Source of the DNA: Sphingomonas sp. Leaf339
GTDB taxonomy: Bacteria > Pseudomonadota > Alphaproteobacteria > Sphingomonadales > Sphingomonadaceae
Reading direction: 5' to 3'
DNA: 46,663 nucleotides
NCBI RefSeq assembly: GCF_001426195.1
Contig: NZ_LMRS01000003.1
Span: forward strand, 1-46,663
In this document: positions 35,413 to 43,543 of the stretch, in pieces
Layout of the letters: every line of letters starts with the position of its first letter
Position numbering within the stretch: the first letter of the stretch is position 1
Translations under genes and position numbers: made by a program
The notes under the pieces: model-generated
Database searches by the model: none
Told to the model about the DNA's origin: nothing
The model's input: only the letters and a program-made list of their open reading frames with translations

Positions 35413-37326
35413 ATGACGGCCTATCGCCCCGATGCGCTCGTCGCCGAGGATATCGACGCCTATCTGGCGGGCCACGCCGCCAAGACCATGCTGCGCTTCA
35501 TCACCTGCGGGTCGGTGGACGACGGCAAGTCGACGTTGATCGGCCGGCTGCTGTACGATTCGCGCGCGATCTTCGAGGATCAGCTGGCGGCGCTGGAGGC
35601 GGATTCGGCGCGGGTCGGGACGCAAGGGGCGAACATCGACTTCGCGTTGCTGGTCGATGGCCTGACCGCCGAGCGCGAACAAGGCATCACGATCGACGTC
35701 GCCTATCGATTCTTCGCGACCGAGCGGCGCAAGTTCATCGTCGCCGACACGCCGGGCCACGAACAGTACACCCGTAACATGGTGACGGGCGCGTCGACCG
35801 CCGACTGCGCGGTCATCCTGATCGACGCGCGCAAGGGCGTGCTGACCCAGACGCGCCGGCACAGCTATCTGGCGAACCTCGTCGGTATCCGCGAGATCGT
35901 GCTGGCGGTGAACAAGATGGATCTGGTCGGCCACGACCAGTCCGTGTTCGACGCGATCGTCGCTGATTACCGTGCCTTTGCCGCCTCGATCGGCATCGAC
36001 CGCTTCACCGCCATTCCGCTGTCGGGGCTGACCGGTGCCAACGTCACCGAGCGTGCCGATGCCATGCCCTGGTATGCGGGGCCGACGCTGCTCCAGCATC
36101 TGGAGGTCGTGCCGGTCGATACCGATCGCGCGGCGACGCGGCCATTCCGGCTGCCGGTGCAATGGGTCAACCGGCCCGATCTCGACTTTCGCGGGTTCGC
36201 CGGGATGGTCGCGTCTGGTTCGGTCAGCGTCGGCGAGCGGGTGCGCATCGTCCCGTCGGGTCGCACCACGCAGGTGGCGCGGATCATCGGTGCGGATGGC
36301 GAGCGCAGCCATGCGGTAGCGGGCGAAGCGGTGACGGTGACGCTGGCGGACGAGGTCGATTGCTCGCGCGGCGACGTGATCGCCGCGGCCGACAGCCCAA
36401 CGGCGATCGCCGACCAGTTCGTCGCGACGGTCGTCTGGCTTGCGGACCAGCCGATGGTGCAAGGTCGCGGGTACTGGCTGAAGCTCGGCACCCAGATGGT
36501 CAATGCGACCGTCCAGCCGCCCCGCCACGTGATCGACGTGAACACGCAGGCCGAACTGTCGGCCACGACGCTGGAACTGAATGATATCGGCGTGGCCGAG
36601 GTCTATTGTGACCGCCAGATCGTGTTCGAACCCTATGCCAATGGCGTCGATCTGGGCGGCTTCATCCTGATCGACCGCGCGACCAACGCGACCGTTGCGG
36701 CGGGGATGATCGATCAGGCGTTGCGCCGGTCGGGCGACGTCCATTGGCAGTCGATCGACGTCACGCGCGAGGCGCATGCCTCCCAGAAGGGCCAAAGCCC
36801 GCGCGTGCTGTGGTTCACCGGCCTGTCCGGATCGGGCAAGTCGACGATCGCCAATCTGGTCGAACGAAAACTGCACGCGCTGGGCCGACACAGCTTTCTT
36901 CTCGACGGCGACAATATCCGCCACGGCCTGAACCGCGATCTCGATTTCTCCGAGGCCGGGCGGATCGAGAATGTCCGGCGGGTGGGCGAGGTCGCGAAGT
37001 TGATGGCGGATGCGGGGCTGATCGTCCTCACCGCCTTCATCTCGCCCTTCCGCGCCGAACGTGACATGGTGCGCGGGATGTTGCCGGTCGGGGAGTTCGT
37101 CGAGATCTTCGTCGATACCCCGCTGGCCGTGGCGGAGGCGCGTGACGTGAAGGGGCTGTATGCCAAGGCACGAGCCGGCCAGATTGCCGATTTCACCGGC
37201 ATCTCCAGCCCCTACGAAGCGCCGGGCCGCCCCGATATCCGCATCGATACGACCCGCGAGACGCCGGAAGCCGCCGCCGAGCGGATCGTGGAGCATGTGA
37301 TCGGCATTTGGAGCCCCGACCTGTGA
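35413..37326 (+). CDS. cysNC: Bifunctional sulfate adenylyltransferase subunit 1/adenylylsulfate kinase
   Basis: The 637-residue fusion has an EF-Tu-like GTPase (CysN). Its P-loop GSVDDGKS is at 33-40, DTPGHEQ starts at 112 and NKMD is at 167-170, followed by beta-barrel domains to about 445. The APS kinase CysC then follows, with P-loop GLSGSGKS at 470-477 and the DGDNIRHGL substrate loop. It powers APS synthesis by GTP hydrolysis and phosphorylates APS to PAPS. The single long frame without interruption is the usual alphaproteobacterial arrangement. Its stop overlaps the cysQ GTG (GTGA). Confidence 0.96.
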   Translation: MTAYRPDALVAEDIDAYLAGHAAKTMLRFITCGSVDDGKSTLIGRLLYDSRAIFEDQLAALEADSARVGTQGANIDFALLVDGLTAEREQGITIDVAYRFFATERRKFIVADTPGHEQYTRNMVTGASTADCAVILIDARKGVLTQTRRHSYLANLVGIREIVLAVNKMDLVGHDQSVFDAIVADYRAFAASIGIDRFTAIPLSGLTGANVTERADAMPWYAGPTLLQHLEVVPVDTDRAATRPFRLPVQWVNRPDLDFRGFAGMVASGSVSVGERVRIVPSGRTTQVARIIGADGERSHAVAGEAVTVTLADEVDCSRGDVIAAADSPTAIADQFVATVVWLADQPMVQGRGYWLKLGTQMVNATVQPPRHVIDVNTQAELSATTLELNDIGVAEVYCDRQIVFEPYANGVDLGGFILIDRATNATVAAGMIDQALRRSGDVHWQSIDVTREAHASQKGQSPRVLWFTGLSGSGKSTIANLVERKLHALGRHSFLLDGDNIRHGLNRDLDFSEAGRIENVRRVGEVAKLMADAGLIVLTAFISPFRAERDMVRGMLPVGEFVEIFVDTPLAVAEARDVKGLYAKARAGQIADFTGISSPYEAPGRPDIRIDTTRETPEAAAERIVEHVIGIWSPDL

Positions 37327-38060
37327 CCGACACCGCATTGGCCGCCGCCATCGCCCGCGAGGCGGGGGTATTGCTGAAGGCGATCCGGGACGAAGGGCGC
37401 GAAACCGGCAAGGCGCTGGGCGATCGTGGCGATGCGGAGGCGAATCGGCTGATCCTCGCCCGGCTCGCGGCCGAGCGTCCTGACGATTTCGTCCTGTCCG
37501 AAGAAAGCATCGACGATCGCCGCCGTTGCGGCGCGCGGCGGGTGTGGATCGTCGATCCGCTGGACGGCACGAAGGAATATGCCGGTGGGTTAGCCGACTG
37601 GGCGGTGCATATCGGCCTGGCGGTCGATGGTCGCCCATCGGTGGGAGCCGTCGCCGTGCCTGAACTGAACCGGGTCTGGTGCACCGACCATGCCCATGCC
37701 GCGCTGGCCCCGTTGCAGGATCGCCTGCGCGTCGTCGTCAGCCGGTCGCGCTGCCCGGATATCGCCAGCGACGTCGGCATTGCGCTGGATGCCGAACTGA
37801 TCGGTATGGGATCGGCGGGTGCGAAGGCGATGGCGGTCGTCGACGGCCGCGCCGACATCTATCTGCACGAAGGCGGCCAATATGAATGGGACAATTGCGC
37901 CCCCGCCGCCGTGGCGCTCGCCGCTGGCTTGCATGCCTCGCGGATCGACGGCAGTCCGCTGGTCTATAACTGCGCGGACCCGTTGTTGCCCGATCTGCTG
38001 ATCTGTCGGCCGGAACTGGCGGCCAGGGTGCTGGCCACGATCGCCGAGGCGCGCGGCTAG
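37323..38060 (+). CDS. cysQ: 3'(2'),5'-bisphosphate nucleotidase CysQ
   Basis: The 245-residue inositol-monophosphatase-fold enzyme hydrolyses adenosine 3',5'-bisphosphate (PAP), the by-product of PAPS use, to AMP. Metal-binding motifs are present: Glu60-Glu61 (LSEES), DPLDGT at 78-83 and the late EWDNCAPAA. The GTG at 37323 overlaps the cysNC stop, which sets the start. Sitting at the end of the sulfate-activation operon fits removal of PAP. Its stop is one base from the stop of the convergent Rossmann-protein gene. Confidence 0.94.
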   Translation: MTDTALAAAIAREAGVLLKAIRDEGRETGKALGDRGDAEANRLILARLAAERPDDFVLSEESIDDRRRCGARRVWIVDPLDGTKEYAGGLADWAVHIGLAVDGRPSVGAVAVPELNRVWCTDHAHAALAPLQDRLRVVVSRSRCPDIASDVGIALDAELIGMGSAGAKAMAVVDGRADIYLHEGGQYEWDNCAPAAVALAAGLHASRIDGSPLVYNCADPLLPDLLICRPELAARVLATIAEARG

Positions 38061-38061
38061 C

Positions 38062-38592
38062 TCAAGCCGCTACGCGTTCCAGCAACTGCGCCATCACCCG
38101 GCGATAGAGCGTTTCGCCGTCCACCAACAGGTCGATCATCGGCTCGGTCGGGTCGGCAGCCGCCCCGTCACCGGGAAAGTAGCCGATCCGGTCGGTCACG
38201 ACATGCGCGCCGAGCCCGTTGTAGAAACCGGCCAGCGCCTCGATCACGCGCTTTGACCGGCCATAGCTGTGATCGCCGTCGATCCACGCCGACGACGGTA
38301 GGAATATCCCGACATAATGGCGCCAGTGGCGCAGATGCCCCGTCACGCGTTCGACATGCGACTCCGACTCGCCATCGCCATAAGCGCAATCGAACAGGTA
38401 GGTCGGTGACGCCGTCCGGGCGATCATCGCGGGATCGACCGGATCGGTTAGCACGAGAAAACCGTCGCGACGCAGGCGGGTCGCAAAGGCGCGGCCGACG
38501 CGGCCGTTCGCGCCCAGCACGATGGCGCTGCCCGGCGCCTCGTCCGTGTCGCCGCATCGATCGGCGCGGCCATTTGTCTGCATTTCGTTCAA
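38062..38592 (-). CDS. Short Rossmann-fold protein (epimerase/SDR-like)
   Basis: The 176-residue protein has a charged N-terminus, then the nucleotide-binding SAIVLGANGRVGRAF at about 22-36 (GxxGxxG). A Tyr-x3-Lys-like YGRSKRVIE lies at about 109-117 and FYNGLGAHVVTDRIGYFPGDG follows. This resembles the core of NAD(P)-dependent epimerase/extended SDR proteins but is much shorter (usual length 280-320), so the C-terminal substrate domain is missing or reduced. The start could be ATG 38592 or the internal ATG 38583. Function is unknown. It is divergent from the acyl-CoA dehydrogenase pair. Confidence 0.7.
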   Translation of the reverse strand: MNEMQTNGRADRCGDTDEAPGSAIVLGANGRVGRAFATRLRRDGFLVLTDPVDPAMIARTASPTYLFDCAYGDGESESHVERVTGHLRHWRHYVGIFLPSSAWIDGDHSYGRSKRVIEALAGFYNGLGAHVVTDRIGYFPGDGAAADPTEPMIDLLVDGETLYRRVMAQLLERVAA

Positions 38593-38788
38593 TGACGTCT
38601 CCCGGACCGGGGGCGCCGCCGATCGTGTCGCCCGGGTCCGGTGGAAACACCCTGCCCGCCTGCGACCCGTTTCGCAATCGGTCGATGAAAAGATCGTTAT
38701 CGAATATCGGGTATGCTTTTTACGGTGGCAGACTTGCAGTCGATCACGCTGATGTTATCTCTGGCGGCAGAACATATCGGAGAGAGTG
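38593..38788. promoter_or_regulatory. Divergent region before the acyl-CoA dehydrogenase pair
   Basis: These 196 bases separate the Rossmann-protein gene from the acyl-CoA dehydrogenase operon. An imperfect GC-rich inverted repeat lies around 38600-38641 (CCGGACC facing GGTCCGG). The right half is more AT-rich and should carry the plus-strand promoter. GGAGAG precedes the start at 38789. Confidence 0.4.
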
Positions 38789-39985
38789 ATGGACCTGCGC
38801 TTTACGCCCGAGGAAGAAAATTTCCGCGATGAGGTACGCAGTTTCCTTGCCGAAAAACTGCCCGAGCATCTGTCGCGAAAGGTGAAACACGGGCTGGCGA
38901 TGACCAAGGCGGACATGGAGGAATGGCACGGCATCCTCCATGCCAAGGGGTGGCTGGCGAGCCATTGGCCTGAACGGCATGGCGGCCCCGGATGGACGGT
39001 GGTGCAGCGATCGATCTTCGAGGACGAAAGCGCCCGCGCGAACGCGCCGCGCATCGTGCCCTTTGGGGTCAACATGCTGGGGCCGGTGCTGATCAAATAC
39101 GGGTCTGACGAGCAGTGCGAGCGCATCCTGCCGCGTATTCTCGATGGCACCGACTGGTGGTGTCAGGGATATTCCGAACCCGGTGCTGGGTCCGACCTCG
39201 CCAGCCTGAAGACCAGCGCGGTACGCGACGGCGATCATTACGTCGTCAACGGGCAGAAGACGTGGACGACACTGGGCCAATATGCCGACTGGATCTTCTG
39301 CCTCGTCCGCACCGATCCCACCGCGAAGGCGCAGGAGGGCATTTCGTTTCTGCTGATCGATATGAAGAGCCCCGGCATCGAGGTGCGGCCGATCGTGCTG
39401 CTGGACGGCGATCCGGAGGTGAACGAGGTGTTCTTCACCGATGTGCGCGTGCCGGTGGGCAATCTGGTCGGCGAGGAGAACAAGGGCTGGACCTACGCCA
39501 AATACCTCCTGACCTATGAGCGGACCAACATCGCCGGCGTCGGGTCGTCGATCGCGGCGTTCGACCGGCTGAAGTCGATCGCCGGCCTGTTGACGCGGGG
39601 CGGCCGACCGTTGGCGGAAGACCCGCTGTTCGCCGCCCGGATGGCCCGGGTCGAGATCGATCTGGCAAACATGGCGACGACGAACATGCGCGTCATCGCG
39701 GCGGCGGCGAACGGTGGTGCACCGGGTGCGGAAAGCTCGATGCTGAAGATCAAGGGCACGGAAATCCGCCAGGCGATCACCGCCCTCACCCGCCGCGCCT
39801 ATGGCCCCTATGCCCAGCCCTTCATTCCGGAGGCGCTGGAGGACGGATATAACGGCGAACCGGTGGGACCGGAGGACGCGGGGTCCGCCGCGCCGACCTA
39901 TTTCAACTATCGCAAACTTTCGATCTTCGGCGGATCGAACGAGGTGCAGAAGAACATCATTTGCAAGATGATCGTGGGGCTCTGA
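38789..39985 (+). CDS. Acyl-CoA dehydrogenase, first subunit of a pair
   Basis: The 398-residue flavoprotein has the acyl-CoA dehydrogenase core: WHGILHAKGWLASHWP, CQGYSEPGAGSDLASL FAD block, GQKTWTTLGQYADWIF, NLVGEENKGWTYAKY, and a C-terminal SIFGGSNEVQKNII. At the canonical catalytic position (YEGT in MCAD) it reads FGGS, so the usual Glu is absent. This is typical of one subunit of alpha2beta2 steroid- or side-chain-type acyl-CoA dehydrogenases. The ATG at 38789 (not the GTG three bases earlier) follows GGAGAG. The start codon of the second subunit overlaps its stop (TGATG). The substrate is unknown. Confidence 0.9.
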   Translation: MDLRFTPEEENFRDEVRSFLAEKLPEHLSRKVKHGLAMTKADMEEWHGILHAKGWLASHWPERHGGPGWTVVQRSIFEDESARANAPRIVPFGVNMLGPVLIKYGSDEQCERILPRILDGTDWWCQGYSEPGAGSDLASLKTSAVRDGDHYVVNGQKTWTTLGQYADWIFCLVRTDPTAKAQEGISFLLIDMKSPGIEVRPIVLLDGDPEVNEVFFTDVRVPVGNLVGEENKGWTYAKYLLTYERTNIAGVGSSIAAFDRLKSIAGLLTRGGRPLAEDPLFAARMARVEIDLANMATTNMRVIAAAANGGAPGAESSMLKIKGTEIRQAITALTRRAYGPYAQPFIPEALEDGYNGEPVGPEDAGSAAPTYFNYRKLSIFGGSNEVQKNIICKMIVGL

Positions 39986-41079
39986 TGGATTTCCAGCATT
40001 CCGAAGATCGGCAGATGCTCGCCGATACGCTGCGCCGTTTCCTGACCGAGCGGGCACCGATCGATGTGCGCAACAAGGCGGCTTATGGCGAGAACGGGTA
40101 TAGCCCGGATGTGTGGCGGGGGCTGGCCGAACTGGGCGTGATCGGCGCGCTGTTCGGCGAAGATGTCGGCGGGTTCGGCGGTGGCGGCTTTGACATCATG
40201 GTGGTGTTCGAGGAGATCGGGCGGGCGCTGGCGGTCGAGCCGTTCCTCGGCACGCTGATGGCGGGACGGGCCTTGGCCGTAGCCGGGCGTACCGCCGAAC
40301 TGGAGGGAATTATCGCCGGCACGACGATCGTCGCCTTCGCCCATGCCGAGCCGCAGGACCGCGCGCCCGGAGATCCGCTCGCGACGCGGGCGACGGCGGA
40401 GGCCGATGGCTGGGTGTTGAATGGTGCGAAGGCGGTGGTCGTGCAGGCGGAAGCCGCCGACGTGCTGCTGGTGTCGGCACAGACCGATCAGGGACCGTCA
40501 CTGTTCCTGGTCCCGGCCGACGCCGCCGGTGTGCAAGTGCATGGTTACACGAATGTTGATGGCGGGCGATCGGCAGAGGTTTCGCTCAGGGACGTCCGGA
40601 TCGAGGCGTCGGCACAGGTGGCCGGCGACGGTATGGCGGCGATCGCCGCGGCGGAGGCGGCGGGGCTGCTCGCCTTGTCAGCCGAAGCGCTGGGTGCGAT
40701 GGAGATCGCGAAGTCGGCGACGATCGATTACCTCCAGACCCGCAAACAGTTCGGGGTGCCGATCGGCAAGTTCCAGGCGCTGCAGCATCGGATCGCGACG
40801 GTCCTGCTGGAGATCGAGCAGGCGCGTTCCGCCGTCATCAATGCGGCTGATGCATTTGACGGCGAGACCGCCGATCGCGCGTTGTCCGCGGCGAAATACA
40901 CGATCGGCGCGACGGGCCAGCTTGTCGCTGAGGAGGCGATCCAGCTACATGGTGGTATCGGCATGACGTGGGAGCTGCCGCTGTCGCACTATGCCAAGCG
41001 CATCACGATGATCGATGGGCAACTGGGCGATCAGGACGAGCATCTGCAACGCTATATCGCGCTCGGTTGCGCCGCGTGA
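39985..41079 (+). CDS. Acyl-CoA dehydrogenase, second subunit of a pair
   Basis: The 364-residue protein is a shorter acyl-CoA dehydrogenase paralogue. N-terminal MDFQHSEDRQMLADTLRRFL, then VGGFGGGGFDIMVVFEEIGRAL, YLQTRKQFGVPIGKFQALQH and a C-terminal LHGGIGMTWELPLSHYAKR. The FAD-binding part is weaker than in its neighbour (the GAGSDL-type block is replaced by DPLATRATAEADGWVLNGAK). It lies in TGATG overlap with the first subunit, so a heteromeric enzyme is likely, as in mycobacterial FadE pairs. The chemistry (dehydrogenation of an acyl-CoA) is inferred from family. Confidence 0.9.
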   Translation: MDFQHSEDRQMLADTLRRFLTERAPIDVRNKAAYGENGYSPDVWRGLAELGVIGALFGEDVGGFGGGGFDIMVVFEEIGRALAVEPFLGTLMAGRALAVAGRTAELEGIIAGTTIVAFAHAEPQDRAPGDPLATRATAEADGWVLNGAKAVVVQAEAADVLLVSAQTDQGPSLFLVPADAAGVQVHGYTNVDGGRSAEVSLRDVRIEASAQVAGDGMAAIAAAEAAGLLALSAEALGAMEIAKSATIDYLQTRKQFGVPIGKFQALQHRIATVLLEIEQARSAVINAADAFDGETADRALSAAKYTIGATGQLVAEEAIQLHGGIGMTWELPLSHYAKRITMIDGQLGDQDEHLQRYIALGCAA

Positions 41080-41084
41080 CCGGT

Positions 41085-41117
41085 GCCGGCTCGGGTGACT
41101 GTATCGCCTGAGCCGGC
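41085..41117 (+). terminator. Hairpin after the acyl-CoA dehydrogenase pair
   Basis: The arms 41085-41095 and 41107-41117 (GCCGGCTCGGG against CCTGAGCCGGC, one G-T pair) surround an 11-nt loop six bases after the stop. No good T-run follows, so this may be a weak terminator. Confidence 0.4.
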
Positions 41118-41188
41118 CGATCCGGGCATTTCTTCGGTGCAGCGACTTCGGTCGGGTAGCCAGCGATGGCGACCAGCGAAAACGAAAT

Positions 41189-41216
41189 CAGGCCGGTGTG
41201 TCGCCACACCGGCCTG
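41189..41216. terminator. Strong bidirectional hairpin terminator next to the tRNA-Arg fragment
   Basis: The arms CAGGCCGGTGTG (41189-41200) and CACACCGGCCTG (41205-41216) form a perfect 12-bp stem with a 4-nt loop. On the plus strand AATTTTT follows; on the minus strand ATTTCGTTTT follows. It is a good Rho-independent terminator for the plus-strand acyl-CoA dehydrogenase unit and sits where a terminator for a minus-strand tRNA gene ending at 41246 would be expected. Confidence 0.8.
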
Positions 41217-41245
41217 AATTTTTCCATTCCATCCCAATGAGATGG

Positions 41246-41291
41246 TGGTGCGCCCGGAACGATTCGAACGTCCGACCCTCAGATTCGTAGT
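41246..41291 (-). other. 3' fragment of a tRNA-Arg(ACG) gene (probable attachment-site scar)
   Basis: Read on the minus strand this gives the anticodon loop ACTACGAATC, the 3' anticodon strand, a T-arm with loop TTCGAAT, the acceptor strand CGGGCGC, discriminator A and encoded CCA. The 5' half (D-arm and acceptor 5' strand) is absent: beyond 41291 the sequence no longer matches a tRNA. Phages and islands that integrate at tRNA genes leave exactly such a 3' duplicate at one end. Its orientation puts the element to the right and an intact tRNA-Arg beyond the window. Confidence 0.8.
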
Positions 41292-41650
41292 ATCTCGATC
41301 GATACGTCTGACATCCCCCGCTCTCACCAATTCTAGCTAACCCATCTATCTCGATCAGCCATCGACTTCTAATTCGGGTGGGTCCTGCCAAGCTTGCCCA
41401 GCATTAGCCGGGGGGCATGCGGGGGGCGCTGGAAAGTTCACAGGGCCGCTGGATCGATGACACCGAACAATCAATCCGCGCAGCGCGTTGGTTGAGTGAT
41501 TTGCGCGTTTGGCCCGCGGGCGTCGTGGCCGCCACTATTGCCTGGCCCATCGAGCCCGACCGGTCATTGCTACCCGTCATGGTGAAGCGGGTGGCCGACC
41601 AGCGCAGCGTCTCTGCTGGCCGGTCGGCAATGAAAGGCAGGAAAGTCGCC
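41292..41650. other. Non-coding stretch next to the tRNA fragment
   Basis: No gene is supported. It starts with tRNA-unrelated, AT-richer sequence (to about 41400), then GC-rich sequence. A 102-codon plus-strand frame at 41417-41725 runs into the S9 peptidase gene antisense and has no recognisable content. This is the expected position of the inner edge of an integrated element; no integrase is present here. Confidence 0.5.
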
Positions 41651-43543
41651 CTATCTCAAAAAGCGATCGAACCAAGCCACCGACCGTCGCCTGACATCGG
41701 CGGAATGGTCACGATCGCGGATTGAGTGCCCCTCGTCAGCGTAGATGACGAGGCTGGTTGGAACACCGAGCTCTTTCAGCGCGTGCCAATACTCAATTGA
41801 TTGGGTCGGCGGCACCTCGATGTCACGCTCGCCGACATAGACAAACGTAGGGGTCTTCGCCTGCTTGATCACGGTGATCGCCGATACGCGGGCGTACGCC
41901 TCCGGATCGTCATACATGGAGCGTCCAAAGAACGGGATCATCCATTGATCGATGCCGTTGGTGCCATAGTAGCTGATCCAGTTGGACAACCCTGCCCCTG
42001 CGACAATCGCCTTGAAGCGGGTGGTCTGGGTGTTCGCCCACATCGACATGAACCCGCCGTAACTGCCACCGGTCAGGCCAAGGCGCGCGTCATCGATTGG
42101 GGCCACCTTCTCGACGGCGTCGATCCCGGCCAGGATGTCGCGCAAGTCACCCCCGCCGAAGTCGCGCCGGTTGGCGGCAGTGAACGCTTCGCCCTGGCCA
42201 TAGCTGCCACGCGGGTTGGGCAGGAATACCCAGTATCCCGCCGCCAGCAACGCGCCGGGCCCACTCTCACGCATGACGTAGTTGGGCGTCGATGCCGACG
42301 CAGGACCGCCGTGGACGATCGTCACCATCGGCGCCTTCGCCGCTGGTTTTGCAGTGGCCACCGGCGCCAGCAACCAGCCCTGGACGTCTAGGCCGTCATT
42401 CTTCCAGTTGATGCTGCGTGCGACCGCATTGATCGGTGCGGCATCGTTATCACGCGTGATCCGCTTGGCCCGGCCAAGCGGCCCAGCATATAGCGCGGAC
42501 GCATGGGCGAAGTCCTGAACCGCGGTCGCCATCGTCCGCCCGTCGGCGCTGACCACGACCTTGCCGTCGCCCGCGGCAAAACTCGCCGGGCGGCTCCATC
42601 GCACCGTCGCCCCACCGTCCACGGCAATGGTGGCTACCTCCGCCGCATCGCCATCGAGTCGGGTCGCCACCATCCCTGTGCGTGGCCAAGCGAGCGACGT
42701 CACCGTCGCCTTGGCCCCGGCAGTGAGGTTGACCGGTTCGCCACCGGCCAGCGGCACCGTCCACACGTCGCCACCGATAGAGCCGAAATCGCTCATCAGC
42801 CCTCCGATGTAGGCGACCGTCCGCCCGTCCGGCGATACACGCGGCATGTTAACCTGCGTCTTGGGGCTGGCGATCTGGCGAACCGCCCCCGTCTCTGCAT
42901 CAATGGCGTCAAGCGTTGCCACCCACCACTTGTTGTCGCCGTTGCCGAAGGCGCTGGTCGCGACGAGCACCCGCCCGTCGGGTGCCCAATCATATTCGTA
43001 GATGTAGCGTTTCGCCGGGGAAAGCGCGCGGATCGCGCCGGTGGCGAGTTCGATGACGGCGATCCGTTGTTCGTCGCTTTTTTCGCCGATTTCGCCAACC
43101 TGACGCACGCCCGCCTGCGTCGCACCCGCCTCCTTGGCTGCACCGTAGGTCGCGAGCAAGGCCAGCCGGCGGCCGTCCGGCGAGAACCGCAGCGTCTGGG
43201 CGATGCCGTCAAACCCGGCGACCTGCCGCTCGCCCGCATCGTCCGCCAGCATCACCGACACACGTCCCTTGTCACGCACCAGGAATGCGAGCCGACCGTC
43301 GGCGGCGAAGGTGGGTGAGCCATAGCTGCAGGTACGGCACGGATCGATCGTGCGAACAATGCCGCCGTCGCGAACGCGCCGTACGACCACAGCCGCATGA
43401 TCCGTCGCGACATTCTCGATCGCCACGAGCCGATCACCCCTAGGTGCGATCTGCACTGCGGCGAATCGGTGAATGGGTCCCGTCTGCCCCGCGACTGCCG
43501 AAGGTGCCGCGGCAATCAGTAGCGCGATTGTCGCCCGCATCAT
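41651..43543 (-). CDS. Secreted S9 family prolyl oligopeptidase-type peptidase
   Basis: The 630-residue protein has a signal peptide (MMRATIALLIAAAPSAVAG, about 19 residues) and an N-terminal beta-propeller with WD40-like PD40 repeats (such as LRFSPDGRRLALLA and PRVSPDGRTVAYIGG). The C-terminal alpha/beta-hydrolase domain has the nucleophile Ser494 in GGSYGGFMSMW, a likely Asp in YVGERDIEVPP and His in YADEGHSIRDR. It cleaves short peptides, as acylaminoacyl- or dipeptidyl-peptidases do, in the periplasm. The ATG at 43543 overlaps the stop of the M3 peptidase (ATGA); the longer frame to 43723 would overlap that gene. The pair probably degrades imported peptides. Confidence 0.9.
   Translation of the reverse strand: MMRATIALLIAAAPSAVAGQTGPIHRFAAVQIAPRGDRLVAIENVATDHAAVVVRRVRDGGIVRTIDPCRTCSYGSPTFAADGRLAFLVRDKGRVSVMLADDAGERQVAGFDGIAQTLRFSPDGRRLALLATYGAAKEAGATQAGVRQVGEIGEKSDEQRIAVIELATGAIRALSPAKRYIYEYDWAPDGRVLVATSAFGNGDNKWWVATLDAIDAETGAVRQIASPKTQVNMPRVSPDGRTVAYIGGLMSDFGSIGGDVWTVPLAGGEPVNLTAGAKATVTSLAWPRTGMVATRLDGDAAEVATIAVDGGATVRWSRPASFAAGDGKVVVSADGRTMATAVQDFAHASALYAGPLGRAKRITRDNDAAPINAVARSINWKNDGLDVQGWLLAPVATAKPAAKAPMVTIVHGGPASASTPNYVMRESGPGALLAAGYWVFLPNPRGSYGQGEAFTAANRRDFGGGDLRDILAGIDAVEKVAPIDDARLGLTGGSYGGFMSMWANTQTTRFKAIVAGAGLSNWISYYGTNGIDQWMIPFFGRSMYDDPEAYARVSAITVIKQAKTPTFVYVGERDIEVPPTQSIEYWHALKELGVPTSLVIYADEGHSIRDRDHSADVRRRSVAWFDRFLR

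Noticed and set aside
35305..37638. A 777-codon minus-strand frame opposite cysNC and cysQ
   Set aside because: Antisense shadow of strongly conserved genes; His/Arg/Asp-rich nonsense translation.
38744..40057. A 437-codon minus-strand frame opposite the first acyl-CoA dehydrogenase
   Set aside because: Shadow of a recognised flavoprotein; no motif in the antisense frame.
41246..41330. A complete tRNA-Arg gene
   Set aside because: No D-arm or matching 5' acceptor strand follows 41291; only the 3' part is present.
41417..41725. A 102-codon plus-strand frame near the tRNA fragment
   Set aside because: It ends inside the S9 peptidase gene on the opposite strand, has no ribosome site and no recognisable content.
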